Below are positions 36,062-45,169 of a stretch of 64,000 bases of DNA, in pieces. The notes below the pieces were generated by a model. It was not told the origin of the DNA. It did not search any database and saw nothing but the letters and a program-made list of their open reading frames with translations. A program made the position numbers and the translations under genes. Each line of letters opens with the position of its first letter. Positions within the stretch are counted from its first letter, which is position 1. This DNA comes from Rhizobium giardinii bv. giardinii H152 (GTDB taxonomy: Bacteria > Pseudomonadota > Alphaproteobacteria > Rhizobiales > Rhizobiaceae), in NCBI RefSeq assembly GCF_000379605.1, contig NZ_KB902578.1:346291-410290 (forward strand). The letters run 5' to 3'.

Positions 36062-37918
36062 TCAGGCCTCGCTGGTGAACAACTCCATTTCGCCGAAGCC
36101 GCGGATTTCGTGCATGCCGAGCGAGCGCAGCTTGCGGCCGCTCTGGACGGCCGCTTCCGGGCCGATGCAGATGGCGGTCCCGAGGAACTTGTTGGCTTCC
36201 TGGAGCCGGGCGGCGAGATTGATGGCGTCGCCATGGGCGGTATAATCCAGCTTGCCGCCGGCCCCGACCTCGCCGAGCACGGCGATCCCCGTTTCGATAC
36301 CGATCCGCGTGCGGCCGAACTGATGGTCGACGAAGCCCGGCCGGCGGCGCATTTCCTCCGTCAGCGCCCGGATCGCCTCGGCGCAGTCGATCGCCTTGTT
36401 GACGTGATCCTTGAGGTCCTCCGGCGCGTTGAAGAATGCATGCACGGCGTCCCCCACCACCTTGTCGACCATGCCGCCATAGCGGGCGACGAGGCCGTTC
36501 ACCTCGGCATAATAGGTGTCGAGCAGGGTAACGAGGTCGCGCGGCGAAAGCTTCTGCGACAGGGTGGAAAAGCCCTCGATGTCGGTGAAAAGCGCCGTCA
36601 CCGGTCGCTCCTCGCCGGCGACGCGGTCGTCATCCGGGTTGTCGATGTAGCGGGCCACGACGGATTGCGGCAGGTATTGCGAGAACTTGCTGCGGGCCGC
36701 CGATTCTGCCCGCCTGACCCGGGCAAATTGCAGCACGCTGGTGACGGCGAGCACGAAGACGAGGGCAAGGCTGATGCCGACGGCATCGACCAGCAGGGCC
36801 GAGGCGGCATAGATCGCCGCGGCCGCCGCGATTGTCGCGGAAATCGCCAGAAGCCCCAGGAGCGCCGACGTCACCGGCCGTAGGCGGGTCGCAATCAGGG
36901 CGACCAGCAGCCCGCCGACCAAACCCAGCGCCGCCTCATAGAGCGGAAGTTGCGCATCGCGACGGGGGATGAAGCCGGTCAGCACGGCATTGGCGACGTC
37001 GGCATGGATTTGCACGGAAGGTTCGAGTGGCATCGAGGCCGTGGAACGCAGGCCGCCGAGATTGGGAAGGCTGCTGCCGATGAACACCGTCTTGCCCTTG
37101 AACCGTGAGTCGGCGACGGCACCGCTCAGCACGTCGCCCGCCGATACCGTCCGCGCAGCGATCGTGGCCGTCGAGCTTGCGGCAAACCGCATGCTGCCAT
37201 CCTCGTCCAGTTCGATCAGCCGGGCTTCGAGCTTCAGCCAGGCGGGTTGCCCGCCGAGGATCGGCGTGCGACCGCCTTCGGCCAGGCGTGCAGCCTCGAG
37301 CCCGAGCGTCGGATAGGCATCGTTGCCGAGGATCGAAAAGGCCTGCACGCGGCGGATGCGGGCATCCTCGTCGCCGACGAGAAAGGCGGCTGCCGCCGAC
37401 CGCGACGCTTTTTGCAGAAACGGGCACGAGGCTTCGGCGCCATCGATGAACCACAGGTCGGGGATCGCAACCGGACGGCGGACCGCAACGGGTGGAACAG
37501 GTGCCGGATGCTCGGGGCCGCCATCGGCAATCAGAAAGCCGAGAATGGAAGGCACGGCCGAAATCGCCTGCGTCAGCGCGGCGTTGGATTTTTCCGCGGG
37601 ATCGCAGGCCGTGCTGAATATGAAATCGACCGCGACGGCCTTGGCACCGGCCGCCGACAACCGGGAGAGTAACTCGGCCGTTTCGCCGCGACCCCAACTC
37701 TTCGCCGTGGTCTGCTGCAGCGATTTCCGGTCCACGTCGATGACCACGATCTGATCGGATTGAGGCGCCTGCACCCATTGCGTCAGCGAATCGAAGAAAA
37801 GCTCGCGCTGCGTTTCAAGCACCGGTCCGGCGGAGAAGAGCAGGAACAGCGCACCCAGAACGCTCGCAGCCGCTCCGGCAAACAGCGGCCTGACCCGGGG
37901 CAGGCGGAAGCTTTTCAA
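36062..37918 (-). CDS. CHASE2-domain class III adenylate/guanylate cyclase
   Basis: A 618-residue membrane cyclase. Layout: one N-terminal helix (about residues 10-32), an extracytoplasmic CHASE2 sensor (about 40-300), three closely spaced helices (about 305-375), then a class III catalytic domain (about 420-600). The metal-binding aspartates are in ALFTDIEGFS and VGDAVHAFF, the base-selecting lysine in MVDKVVGD, and the transition-state N/R in GDAINLAARL; the lysine/aspartate choice favours ATP. It starts at a TTG (37918) with GAGGAA eight bases upstream, four bases after the crp-like gene's stop, so both form one operon. Confidence 0.9.
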   Translation of the reverse strand: MKSFRLPRVRPLFAGAAASVLGALFLLFSAGPVLETQRELFFDSLTQWVQAPQSDQIVVIDVDRKSLQQTTAKSWGRGETAELLSRLSAAGAKAVAVDFIFSTACDPAEKSNAALTQAISAVPSILGFLIADGGPEHPAPVPPVAVRRPVAIPDLWFIDGAEASCPFLQKASRSAAAAFLVGDEDARIRRVQAFSILGNDAYPTLGLEAARLAEGGRTPILGGQPAWLKLEARLIELDEDGSMRFAASSTATIAARTVSAGDVLSGAVADSRFKGKTVFIGSSLPNLGGLRSTASMPLEPSVQIHADVANAVLTGFIPRRDAQLPLYEAALGLVGGLLVALIATRLRPVTSALLGLLAISATIAAAAAIYAASALLVDAVGISLALVFVLAVTSVLQFARVRRAESAARSKFSQYLPQSVVARYIDNPDDDRVAGEERPVTALFTDIEGFSTLSQKLSPRDLVTLLDTYYAEVNGLVARYGGMVDKVVGDAVHAFFNAPEDLKDHVNKAIDCAEAIRALTEEMRRRPGFVDHQFGRTRIGIETGIAVLGEVGAGGKLDYTAHGDAINLAARLQEANKFLGTAICIGPEAAVQSGRKLRSLGMHEIRGFGEMELFTSEA

Positions 37919-37922
37919 GGTG

Positions 37923-38627
37923 TTATTCCTCTTCGGGTTCCGCGATCCTCTGCAGCCGCCCGATATGGCAGGTAATGACGCCATCGGCCCGTTTGATGGC
38001 CGAGCATTCCTCGAGGGCCAGGATGGCGCGGTTCACCTTCGGGCGGCTGGCGCCAAGAATGCCGGCAATATCGGACTGGCTGAGCGTCAGGCGAAGATTT
38101 GCGCTTTCCGGCAGTTCGTTGCCGTGGATCTGTTTCAGCGTCGCCAGGAAGAAACGCGCCACGCGGGAGTGCAGATCATAAAGCGCGATCGTTTCCAACC
38201 GGTCCGTCGTGTCGCGCAATTGCGCGCAGAGATAGCGGATGATCGATTCGGCGGCGTTCGGCGTGTGGGTGATGAAGTCGAGAAAGGCCTTCTTGCCGAT
38301 GACATAGCCTTCGGTAACGGTGATCGCGGTGGCGTCGGCCGAGCGAGGCTGATCGTCGAGAATGGCCATCTCGCCGAACAGTGCGCCAGCCTCGATGTGG
38401 CGAAGAAGCAATTCCCGCCCCTGTGGGGTGATGAGCGAGAGCTTGATGCGGCCGGAGATCACCGCAATCATGTAATTGCCTTCGTCGCCGCGCTGGAAGA
38501 TCACCGTTCCGGCAGTCCACTTGCGGTAGGTCGCAAGGGCCGCGACGGCAGCCACCGTTTCCTTGTCGAATTCCTCGAAGATCGGAAAGGAGCGCCAGAA
38601 GGCGGGACTCTTGTTGATTTCACTCAT
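37923..38627 (-). CDS. Crp/Fnr-family transcriptional regulator
   Basis: A 234-residue regulator with an N-terminal cyclic-nucleotide-binding barrel (about residues 15-130) and a winged helix (about 150-225). The phosphate-binding cassette FGEMAILDDQPRSADATA (about 80-97) keeps the G-E...R-S-A pattern expected for cNMP binding, and no Fnr-type cysteine cluster is seen. The recognition helix is within SQSDIAGILGASRPKVNRAI. The gene is directly upstream of, and co-transcribed with, a class III cyclase, so cyclase product sensed by this regulator is a natural inference. ATG 38627. Confidence 0.9.
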   Translation of the reverse strand: MSEINKSPAFWRSFPIFEEFDKETVAAVAALATYRKWTAGTVIFQRGDEGNYMIAVISGRIKLSLITPQGRELLLRHIEAGALFGEMAILDDQPRSADATAITVTEGYVIGKKAFLDFITHTPNAAESIIRYLCAQLRDTTDRLETIALYDLHSRVARFFLATLKQIHGNELPESANLRLTLSQSDIAGILGASRPKVNRAILALEECSAIKRADGVITCHIGRLQRIAEPEEE

Positions 38628-38906
38628 CTTGCTTCCCCGTCCCCCCGAAAAGTCTGCCCCTGTGAAATTCTTCTCGCAGTCTTCCCGGCGTTGCAACAAA
38701 AAACACCAGGGAAATTGGAATGGTTGTCATATGCACACGCTGTTTGTCGCTGCTGCCCCTCGGCTGAGGCCGATCACGCAATGTTGACGACCTGTGTTCG
38801 CTGTCTCGTTATTGTGAACGATCTGTTTCGTGGGCGCGGGCTGGATGAATTTGGAATTGCTGATAAATCTGTCGACAACCACGAACCCAAACCGGAGTCT
38901 ATTTCA

Positions 38907-39305
38907 ATGCAGCAGAATGTCGTCGCCCTCGTGGGGCGTGTCCTCCTTTCCATCATCTTCATCGTAGCCGGCTACGGCAAGCTCACTGCGCTTGGCGGTA
39001 CCGCCGGCTATTTCGGCAGCATAGGCCTGCCGGTTCCCATGATTACCGCCGTTCTCGTAACGGCAGTCGAACTGCTCGGCGGCATCGCTATCCTCGTCGG
39101 CTTCTTCACCCGTCCGGCCGCTTACCTCCTGGCCCTTTTCTGCGTCGCCTCAGCGTTCATCGGTCATGGTGACTTCTCGGTCGCCGGCAACGACATCCAC
39201 TTCATGAAGAATCTCGCCATGGCAGGTGGCTTCCTGTTCGTCGCCACTTTCGGCCCGGGCTCGCTCTCGGTTGACGCCCGCCGCGGTGTAGCGGCTGCCG
39301 CCTGA
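38907..39305 (+). CDS. DoxX family membrane protein
   Basis: A 132-residue integral membrane protein with four helices, matching DoxX: the first helix with FIVAGYGKLTALGG (about residues 17-30), VTAVELLGGIAILVGFFTRPAA (about 49-70), and SAFIGHGDF. DoxX-like proteins have been linked to quinone or redox stress functions; no specific activity can be assigned here. ATG 38907; ends in a strong bidirectional terminator. Confidence 0.9.
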   Translation: MQQNVVALVGRVLLSIIFIVAGYGKLTALGGTAGYFGSIGLPVPMITAVLVTAVELLGGIAILVGFFTRPAAYLLALFCVASAFIGHGDFSVAGNDIHFMKNLAMAGGFLFVATFGPGSLSVDARRGVAAAA

Positions 39306-39316
39306 TCGCAGGTCGC

Positions 39317-39363
39317 CAACAAAAAGGCCCGCCGGATTATTCATCTGGCGGGCCTTTTTGTTG
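39317..39363. terminator. Bidirectional terminator between doxX-like and fucU/rbsD-like genes
   Basis: CAACAAAAAGGCCCGCC (39317-39333) pairs with GGCGGGCCTTTTTGTTG (39347-39363), a 17-bp perfect stem with a 13-base loop and A/T tracts on both sides, so it can end transcription from both converging genes. Confidence 0.9.
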
Positions 39364-39377
39364 TTTGGGAGCAAGCG

Positions 39378-39806
39378 TCAGGGGTAGATAACGCCCTTGC
39401 GCAGGATGACATTGCCGTAGAGGCGGGGCTCGCTAGTCTGAACGACCGTATGTGCAGCCCTGACCCTTGGATAGAATTCCGGCCCGAGCAGTGGCGTGAC
39501 CGCGCGATCGGGCTCATGCTTGGCGCAGCAGGCGATGATATCGCGATGCACCGGATCGAGCGTGTCGCGGTCCTGCTTGACCGTGGCGCGAAAGATCGCC
39601 TCCGGCACGAAATCGTCGATCGGCATGACGCTGAGGATCGCGTCGAGAACCGGGATCAGATGATGCCCGTCGAGACGGATCAACCGGCGGCCGTGTTCGA
39701 GCCCTGGATAGTTGCCGTCGACCAGCGCGATTTCGTCGCCGTGTCCCATTGCCCTCAGGGTCGCCAGAAGTTCCGGGCTCAGGATAGGGTTCAGACCTTT
39801 CAGCAT
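39378..39806 (-). CDS. RbsD/FucU-family sugar mutarotase
   Basis: A 142-residue protein with the RbsD/FucU fold marks: MGHGDEIALVDGNYP near the N terminus (about residues 20-34) containing the catalytic histidine, and the C-terminal ERYxNVILRKGVIYP-type ending (RLYGNVILRKGVIYP). These enzymes interconvert anomers of L-fucose or D-ribose and feed sugar kinases. The gene starts on the last base of the ROK regulator's stop, and lies next to the frc fructose operon, so it may supply the preferred fructose anomer; this is inference. Confidence 0.88.
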   Translation of the reverse strand: MLKGLNPILSPELLATLRAMGHGDEIALVDGNYPGLEHGRRLIRLDGHHLIPVLDAILSVMPIDDFVPEAIFRATVKQDRDTLDPVHRDIIACCAKHEPDRAVTPLLGPEFYPRVRAAHTVVQTSEPRLYGNVILRKGVIYP

Positions 39807-41038
39807 CAGGCAGTTTCCTTAAAAAGAACGTTGGTATCGCTGAGATAGCGGGAAAAGAGTGGGAGGCTGGCCCCGCCAATGGCGCGGGCCTGGGCGCCGA
39901 CCGCACCTTCGACGATGTCTGGCATGATGACCCCTTCGAGATCAAGCTCGCCGACCGCCTTGCGGATGGCGGCGACGATGCGCGTGCGCACCCAGCCGGG
40001 GAAGCCGCCATCGATGACGGCCGCGCCGAAATCGATGATCGAGGCGGCGGAAACGATCGCCTGGGCGAGGGCAGCCGCCGTGAGCTGGATCCAGGTCTCG
40101 AGTGGTTCGCCGAAGTCGATCCACTCATCGGCCGAATACCAGAGCGGTTTCGGGTCGATGCCCTTCTCGCGCAGGAGATTTTCCAGAACGTAGATCGACG
40201 CGATCTTCAGAAGCTGCTGCGGCTTGCCGTTCCGGTCGGAAACCTGCAGTGGCCCGACGGCGCCTGCCGTCCCGGTGCGGCCGGAAAACAGCGAGGAATT
40301 CAGGACGATGCCGCCGCCGATGAAGGAACCGATGTAGAAATAGATGAAGTCGGGATAGGAGGTGCCGACGCCGAAGATCAGCTCGGCTCCGCAGGCGCTG
40401 GTGGCGTCGTTCTGCAACAGCACGGGATGGTGCGTGCGCGCGGCCACCTCCTCGCGCAGATCGAAGCCGTGCCAGGTGTCCATCGCATCCTTCGGTGCGC
40501 CGGTCTCCTCGGCCCAGCTCCAGAGCTGGAAGGGCGTTGCGATGCCGATGCCGGCAACGCGCCCGCGCTGCTCCTCGGTCAGCATCTTTTCGAGCTTCGG
40601 TATCCCTTCGACGATGAAGGTCAGGATTTCCTCCGGCATCGGATAGGCGTGAATCTGGTGCAGGTGCAGGCGGATGTTGCCGACGAAATCCATCAGCACG
40701 AGATCGCAGCTGCGCCGGCCGATCTTGACGCCATAGGAATAGACCGCATCCGGATTGAGCCGCATCGGTATCGAGGGCTGCCCGACGCGGCCGCGCACCG
40801 GATCGCCGCGGGTCAGGAGATGGTCCTTCTCGAGGGCCCGCATGATGACGGTGACCGTCTGCGCCGAAAGACCGGAGCGGCGGGCAATATCGGCTTTGGA
40901 CAAGCTGCCGTGGCGGCGCACCAGCGACATGACCAGGCGCTCGTTATAGGCGCGGACGCGTGTCAGGTTGGCGCCGCCGCCGGGATCGACAACGTCCGGA
41001 ACGGCCAAGGCACCGCCGGAATCGGTCCGTGATATCAT
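39806..41038 (-). CDS. frcR: ROK-family transcriptional regulator, probable fructose operon repressor
   Basis: A 410-residue NagC/XylR-type regulator. An N-terminal winged helix (about residues 28-90; SLSKADIARRSGLSAQTVTVIMRAL) precedes the ROK sugar-binding domain with GIGIATPF, LLQNDATSACGAE and FIGGGIVLNSSLFSG. The usual ROK zinc motif (CxCGxxGC) is not evident. It is divergent from frcB with a 304-base control region, as FrcR is in Sinorhizobium; control of frcBCAK is inferred from this. GGAGGAAAC precedes the ATG at 41038. Confidence 0.85.
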   Translation of the reverse strand: MISRTDSGGALAVPDVVDPGGGANLTRVRAYNERLVMSLVRRHGSLSKADIARRSGLSAQTVTVIMRALEKDHLLTRGDPVRGRVGQPSIPMRLNPDAVYSYGVKIGRRSCDLVLMDFVGNIRLHLHQIHAYPMPEEILTFIVEGIPKLEKMLTEEQRGRVAGIGIATPFQLWSWAEETGAPKDAMDTWHGFDLREEVAARTHHPVLLQNDATSACGAELIFGVGTSYPDFIYFYIGSFIGGGIVLNSSLFSGRTGTAGAVGPLQVSDRNGKPQQLLKIASIYVLENLLREKGIDPKPLWYSADEWIDFGEPLETWIQLTAAALAQAIVSAASIIDFGAAVIDGGFPGWVRTRIVAAIRKAVGELDLEGVIMPDIVEGAVGAQARAIGGASLPLFSRYLSDTNVLFKETA

Positions 41039-41342
41039 GCCCCGTTTCCTCCCGCCGGCGCGCTGCTCCGTCCAGACCGTGGCGTCCGGACGTCTCTCCT
41101 CATTGCGCCGTTGCTCTGTCTCTTTAACGCGCACTGCAACGATATCGAGCGCGTGCACGTTTTCTGCGCAGAGAATGCCATAGATTTTTAATAATTCAAT
41201 TTGATTTATTTATTGACAGCGTTTCGTTTTGGTGTTTGTTTTGTGCCCGGAAGCGCCAACTGCGGCAGTGGAGATGTTGTGGCGGGCGAGGCCTGACGAG
41301 CCGGTAGACCGGTTTCAATTTTTCAATCCTTGGGAGGATTTC
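41039..41342. promoter_or_regulatory. Divergent control region of the ROK regulator and frcB
   Basis: A 304-base gap. The part from 41175 to 41250 is strikingly AT-rich for this genome. TTGACA at 41213-41218 could be the frcB -35 box, but the 17-spaced -10 (TTGTTT) is weak, as expected of an activated or tightly repressed promoter. A GGGAGG ribosome site precedes frcB at 41331. No perfect operator palindrome was found by eye. Confidence 0.45.
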
Positions 41343-42368
41343 ATGAAGACGACTATTGTTTCCGCCGCTCTCGGCGCGCTTGCGCTCGGCGTTGTTTTTG
41401 CTGCACCTGCCGAGGCCGCCGATGTTTCGGCCTGCCTCATCACCAAGACCGACACCAACCCCTTCTTCGTCAAGATGAAGGAAGGCGCGACCGCCAAGGC
41501 GGCAGAACTCGGCGTCGAGCTGAAGTCCTATGCCGGCAAGATCGACGGCGACAGCGAAAGCCAGGTCGCGGCGATCGAGACCTGCATTGCCGACGGCGCC
41601 AAGGGCATTCTGTTGACGGCTTCCGACACCAAGGGCATCGTGCCGGCCGTGCAGAAGGCGCGCGACGCCGGTGTTCTCGTGATCGCGCTGGACACGCCGC
41701 TTGAACCTGCCGATGCCGCCGATGCAACATTCGCAACCGACAACCTTCTCGCCGGCAAGTTGATCGGCCAGTGGGCTGCGGCAACCCTCGGCGACAAGGC
41801 CAAGGACGCCAAGGTGGCCTTTCTCGATCTGACGCCCTCCCAGCCGACCGTCGACGTTCTGCGTGACCAGGGCTTCATGATCGGCTTCGGCATCGACCCG
41901 AAGGATCCGAACAAGATCGGTGACGAAGACGATGCGCGCATTGTCGGTCACGACGTCACCAACGGCAATGAGGAAGGCGGCCGCACCGCCATGGAAAACC
42001 TTCTGCAGAAGGATCCGTCCATCAACGTCGTTCACACGATCAACGAGCCAGCCGCTGCCGGCGCCTACGAGGCACTGAAGGCTGTCGGCAAGGAAAAGGA
42101 CGTGCTGATCGTATCGGTCGATGGCGGCTGCCCAGGCGTCAAGAACGTCATCGATGGCGTCATCGGCGCCACCTCGCAGCAATATCCGCTGCTGATGGCG
42201 TCGCTCGGCATCGAAGCGATCAAGAAATTCGCCGACACCGGTGAAAAGCCGAAGCCGACCGAAGGCAAGGACTTTTTCGACACGGGCGTGTCGCTCGTCA
42301 CGGACAAGCCTGCCGCTGGCGTTGAATCGATCGACACCAAGGCCGGCACGGAAAAGTGCTGGGGCTGA
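41343..42368 (+). CDS. frcB: Fructose ABC transporter, periplasmic binding protein
   Basis: A 341-residue type I periplasmic sugar-binding protein with a signal peptide (about residues 1-25, ending AEAAD). Family marks include [16 protein letters not shown] (about 33-48), [22 protein letters not shown] and the [19 protein letters not shown] hinge region. The sequence, regulator and gene order (binding protein, permease, ATPase, kinase) match the fructose/mannose/ribose Frc system of Sinorhizobium. A hairpin after the gene probably lets the binding protein be made in excess over the membrane parts. Confidence 0.93.
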   Translation: MKTTIVSAALGALALGVVFAAPAEAADVSACLITKTDTNPFFVKMKEGATAKAAELGVELKSYAGKIDGDSESQVAAIETCIADGAKGILLTASDTKGIVPAVQKARDAGVLVIALDTPLEPADAADATFATDNLLAGKLIGQWAAATLGDKAKDAKVAFLDLTPSQPTVDVLRDQGFMIGFGIDPKDPNKIGDEDDARIVGHDVTNGNEEGGRTAMENLLQKDPSINVVHTINEPAAAGAYEALKAVGKEKDVLIVSVDGGCPGVKNVIDGVIGATSQQYPLLMASLGIEAIKKFADTGEKPKPTEGKDFFDTGVSLVTDKPAAGVESIDTKAGTEKCWG

Positions 42369-42392
42369 TGCCCCGCCGCTGAACGGGACGAC

Positions 42393-42417
42393 GGGCGGCT
42401 TCGGCCGCCCTTCGTTT
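42393..42417 (+). terminator. Intra-operon hairpin between frcB and frcC
   Basis: GGGCGGC (42393-42399), tetraloop TTCG, GCCGCCC (42404-42410), then TTCGTTT. A moderately strong terminator or RNA-stabilising hairpin typical after binding-protein genes; the remaining 146 bases before frcC contain no gene. Confidence 0.65.
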
Positions 42418-42563
42418 AAGCTATGATGTCATTTTGACAAAACGCCATAACCGTGAGCACACTTCTCCCCTTGCCCTGCCGCCTGTCCGGCGTGCGGTGC
42501 AGGCGGGCGCGGTGAGGAGCCCATACCGACGGGAACGGTTTTGAGAGGCGGGAGGAAATTTTC

Positions 42564-43646
42564 ATGAGCGAACCGACAGTAGCGTCGCAGCCATCGCAGG
42601 AATTCGAAAAGGTCCTGAGTGGCAGCTCGAAGCAGGTTGCTTCCTTTGATACGCATGACAAGACACCCTTGCAGAAGGCCCAGCACTTTCTGCACAAGAG
42701 GCCGGCGGCGGTGCCGCTGATCGTGCTGGTCCTTTCGCTGATCGTTTTCGGATCAGTTCTCGGCTCGAAGTTTTTCTCGGCCTTTTCCCTGACGCTGATC
42801 CTGCAGCAGGTGGCGATCACCGGCATCGTCGGCGCCGCGCAAACCCTGGTCATCCTGACGGCCGGCATCGACCTGTCCGTCGGTGCGATCATGGTGCTTT
42901 CGTCCGTGGTGATGGGGCAATTTACCTTCCGCTACGGCTTTCCGCCGGAAATCGCGGTGATCTGCGGCATTGCCGTCGGTGGGCTCTGCGGTGCCGTCAA
43001 CGGCTGGCTGGTGTCGCGCGTGAAGCTGCCGCCCTTCATCGTCACGCTCGGCATGTGGCAGATCGTGCTGGCGTCGAACTTCCTTTACTCCGCCAACGAA
43101 ACGATCCGCTCCCAGGACATCAGCACCACCGCGCCGCTCCTCCAGTTCTTCGGCACCAATATCCGGATCGGCAATGCCGTGTTTACCTACGGCGTGGTCA
43201 CGATGGTGCTGCTCGTCGGCATCCTGTGGTATGTGCTGAACAAAACCGCCTGGGGCAGGCACGTCTACGCGGTCGGTGACGATCCGGACGCCGCGGAACT
43301 CTCAGGCGTCAATGTCAAGAAGATGCTGATGTCGGTCTATGTCCTCTCGGGCCTGATCTGCGCGCTCGCCGGTTGGACCCTGATCGGCCGTATCGGCTCG
43401 GTGTCGCCGACGGCGGGCCAGTTCGCCAATATCGAATCGATCACCGCGGTGGTGATCGGCGGCATCTCGCTCTTCGGCGGCCGCGGTTCGATCATGGGCA
43501 TGCTGTTCGGGGCGCTGATCGTCGGCGTCTTCCAGCTCGGCCTGCGCCTGATCGGCACGGACCCGCAATGGACCTATCTCTTGATCGGTGTGCTGATCAT
43601 CGCCGCCGTTGCAATCGACCAGTGGATCAGAAAGGTGGCAGGCTGA
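42564..43646 (+). CDS. frcC: Fructose ABC transporter, permease
   Basis: A 360-residue inner-membrane permease of the BPD_transp_2 (RbsC-like) family. An N-terminal cytoplasmic tail of about 50 residues precedes eight to ten helices; TLVILTAGIDLSVGAIM (about residues 95-111) and GRGSIMGMLFGALIVGVFQ (about 310-328) are the conserved RbsC-type segments, and TVGDDPDAAELSGV-like AVGDDPDAAELSGVN is the ATPase-coupling loop. Its stop shares a base with the frcA start. Confidence 0.94.
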   Translation: MSEPTVASQPSQEFEKVLSGSSKQVASFDTHDKTPLQKAQHFLHKRPAAVPLIVLVLSLIVFGSVLGSKFFSAFSLTLILQQVAITGIVGAAQTLVILTAGIDLSVGAIMVLSSVVMGQFTFRYGFPPEIAVICGIAVGGLCGAVNGWLVSRVKLPPFIVTLGMWQIVLASNFLYSANETIRSQDISTTAPLLQFFGTNIRIGNAVFTYGVVTMVLLVGILWYVLNKTAWGRHVYAVGDDPDAAELSGVNVKKMLMSVYVLSGLICALAGWTLIGRIGSVSPTAGQFANIESITAVVIGGISLFGGRGSIMGMLFGALIVGVFQLGLRLIGTDPQWTYLLIGVLIIAAVAIDQWIRKVAG

Positions 43647-44428
43647 TGGCTCAGGAACCCATTCTCACCGCGCGTGGCATCGTCAAGCGCTACGGCCGCG
43701 TCACCGCACTCGACCATGCCGATTTCGATCTCTACAAAGGCGAAATCCTGGCCGTGATCGGCGACAACGGCGCCGGAAAGTCCTCGATGATCAAGGCGAT
43801 TTCCGGCGCGATCCATCCGGACGAAGGTGAAATCCGCCTCGACGGCGAGGTCGTGAACTTCCGTTCGCCGATCGAGGCCCGCAAGGCGGGCATCGAGACG
43901 GTTTACCAGAACCTCGCCCTGTCGCCGGCGCTGTCGATCGCCGACAACATGTTCCTCGGCCGGGAAATTCGCAAATCCGGGCCGCTCGGCAGTATTTTCC
44001 GCATGCTCGATCATGCGGCGATGGAAAAGATCGCTCGCGACAAACTGTCGGAACTCGGCCTGATGACGATCCAGAACATCAACCAGGCGGTGGAAACGCT
44101 GTCCGGCGGCCAGCGCCAGGGGGTGGCCGTGGCCCGCGCCGCCGCCTTCGGCTCCAAGCTCATCATTCTCGATGAGCCGACGGCAGCCCTCGGGGTGAAG
44201 GAAAGCCGCCGCGTTCTGGAACTGATCCTCGATGTGCGCGCGCGCGGCCTGCCGATCGTGCTCATCTCGCACAACATGCCGCATGTGTTCGAGGTGGCCG
44301 ACCGCATCCATATCCACCGGCTTGGCAAACGCCTCTGCGTCATCAATCCGAAGGAATACACCATGTCGGATGCCGTTGCCTTCATGACCGGCGCGAAGGA
44401 ACCGCCACGCGAGGCGCTCGCCGCATGA
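43646..44428 (+). CDS. frcA: Fructose ABC transporter, ATP-binding protein
   Basis: A 260-residue single-domain ABC ATPase. Walker A GDNGAGKSS is at about residues 39-47, the signature LSGGQRQGVAVARA at about 152-165, Walker B LIILDEPTAALG at about 172-183, and the H-loop histidine in LISHNMPHV. Unlike RbsA/MglA it has only one ATPase domain, as FrcA does, so it should work as a homodimer. It overlaps frcC by one base and frcK by four. Confidence 0.94.
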   Translation: MAQEPILTARGIVKRYGRVTALDHADFDLYKGEILAVIGDNGAGKSSMIKAISGAIHPDEGEIRLDGEVVNFRSPIEARKAGIETVYQNLALSPALSIADNMFLGREIRKSGPLGSIFRMLDHAAMEKIARDKLSELGLMTIQNINQAVETLSGGQRQGVAVARAAAFGSKLIILDEPTAALGVKESRRVLELILDVRARGLPIVLISHNMPHVFEVADRIHIHRLGKRLCVINPKEYTMSDAVAFMTGAKEPPREALAA

Positions 44429-45060
44429 CCATGACGCTTGCGGCCATCGCCGACGCCGTCATCCAGAAAGCGGGGAAGCGGCCACGCTTCATCGTTGCCA
44501 TTGCCGGCCCCCCCGGGGCCGGCAAATCCACGCTTGCCGATGCGCTCCAGGAAGAGCTGACGCGGCGCGGCGAAAAATCCGCCGTCCTGCCGATGGACGG
44601 CTTCCACATGGATAATGGAATTCTGGAGGAACGCGGCCTGCTGAAACGCAAGGGCGCGCCGGAAACCTTCGACGTCCGCGCCTTCATCGACATCGTTGAG
44701 GCGGTGCGCAAGGCGGACGAGGAAGTGCTCGTCCCGGTGTTCGACCGTTCCCGCGAGATCGCCATTGCCTCGGCGCGCGTGGTTGCGCCGGAGACGCGCA
44801 TCATCCTGGCGGAAGGCAACTACCTGCTGCTCGACGAGGCGCCCTGGACACGGCTTGACGGCATGTTCGACCTGACGATCTTCGTCGGCCCGTCCTACGA
44901 GGTTCTGGAGGAGCGCCTGCGGCAGCGCTGGATTCACTACGGGCTCGACGACGCCGGCATCGAATGGAAGCTCTACGGCAACGACCTGCCGAACGGAAAG
45001 CGGATCATCGACCATTCCCGTCCGGCCGATATTGCCATCGAGATTTTCGAAACGGCCTGA
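44425..45060 (+). CDS. frcK: FrcK-type kinase (uridine/pantothenate kinase family)
   Basis: A 211-residue P-loop kinase. Walker A GPPGAGKST is at residues 28-36; MDGFHMDN (about 58-65) and RKGAPETFDV (about 74-83) are the uridine kinase/PanK-like substrate motifs. It is the fourth gene of the frc operon, coupled to frcA by an ATGA overlap. In Sinorhizobium frcK is in the same place but its substrate is not firmly known; a sugar or nucleoside phosphorylation role is possible. A separate PfkB fructokinase lies 2 kb downstream. Confidence 0.88.
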   Translation: MTMTLAAIADAVIQKAGKRPRFIVAIAGPPGAGKSTLADALQEELTRRGEKSAVLPMDGFHMDNGILEERGLLKRKGAPETFDVRAFIDIVEAVRKADEEVLVPVFDRSREIAIASARVVAPETRIILAEGNYLLLDEAPWTRLDGMFDLTIFVGPSYEVLEERLRQRWIHYGLDDAGIEWKLYGNDLPNGKRIIDHSRPADIAIEIFETA

Positions 45061-45169
45061 GGCGGGCAGTCCGTCGTTGTTTTCCCGCGTATAATGATGC
45101 TATCCGAACCCTCGGTCAGCGCATGCCCTTGCACCATGCGCCCTTAGATTGCGCCTGGAGATATTCGTC

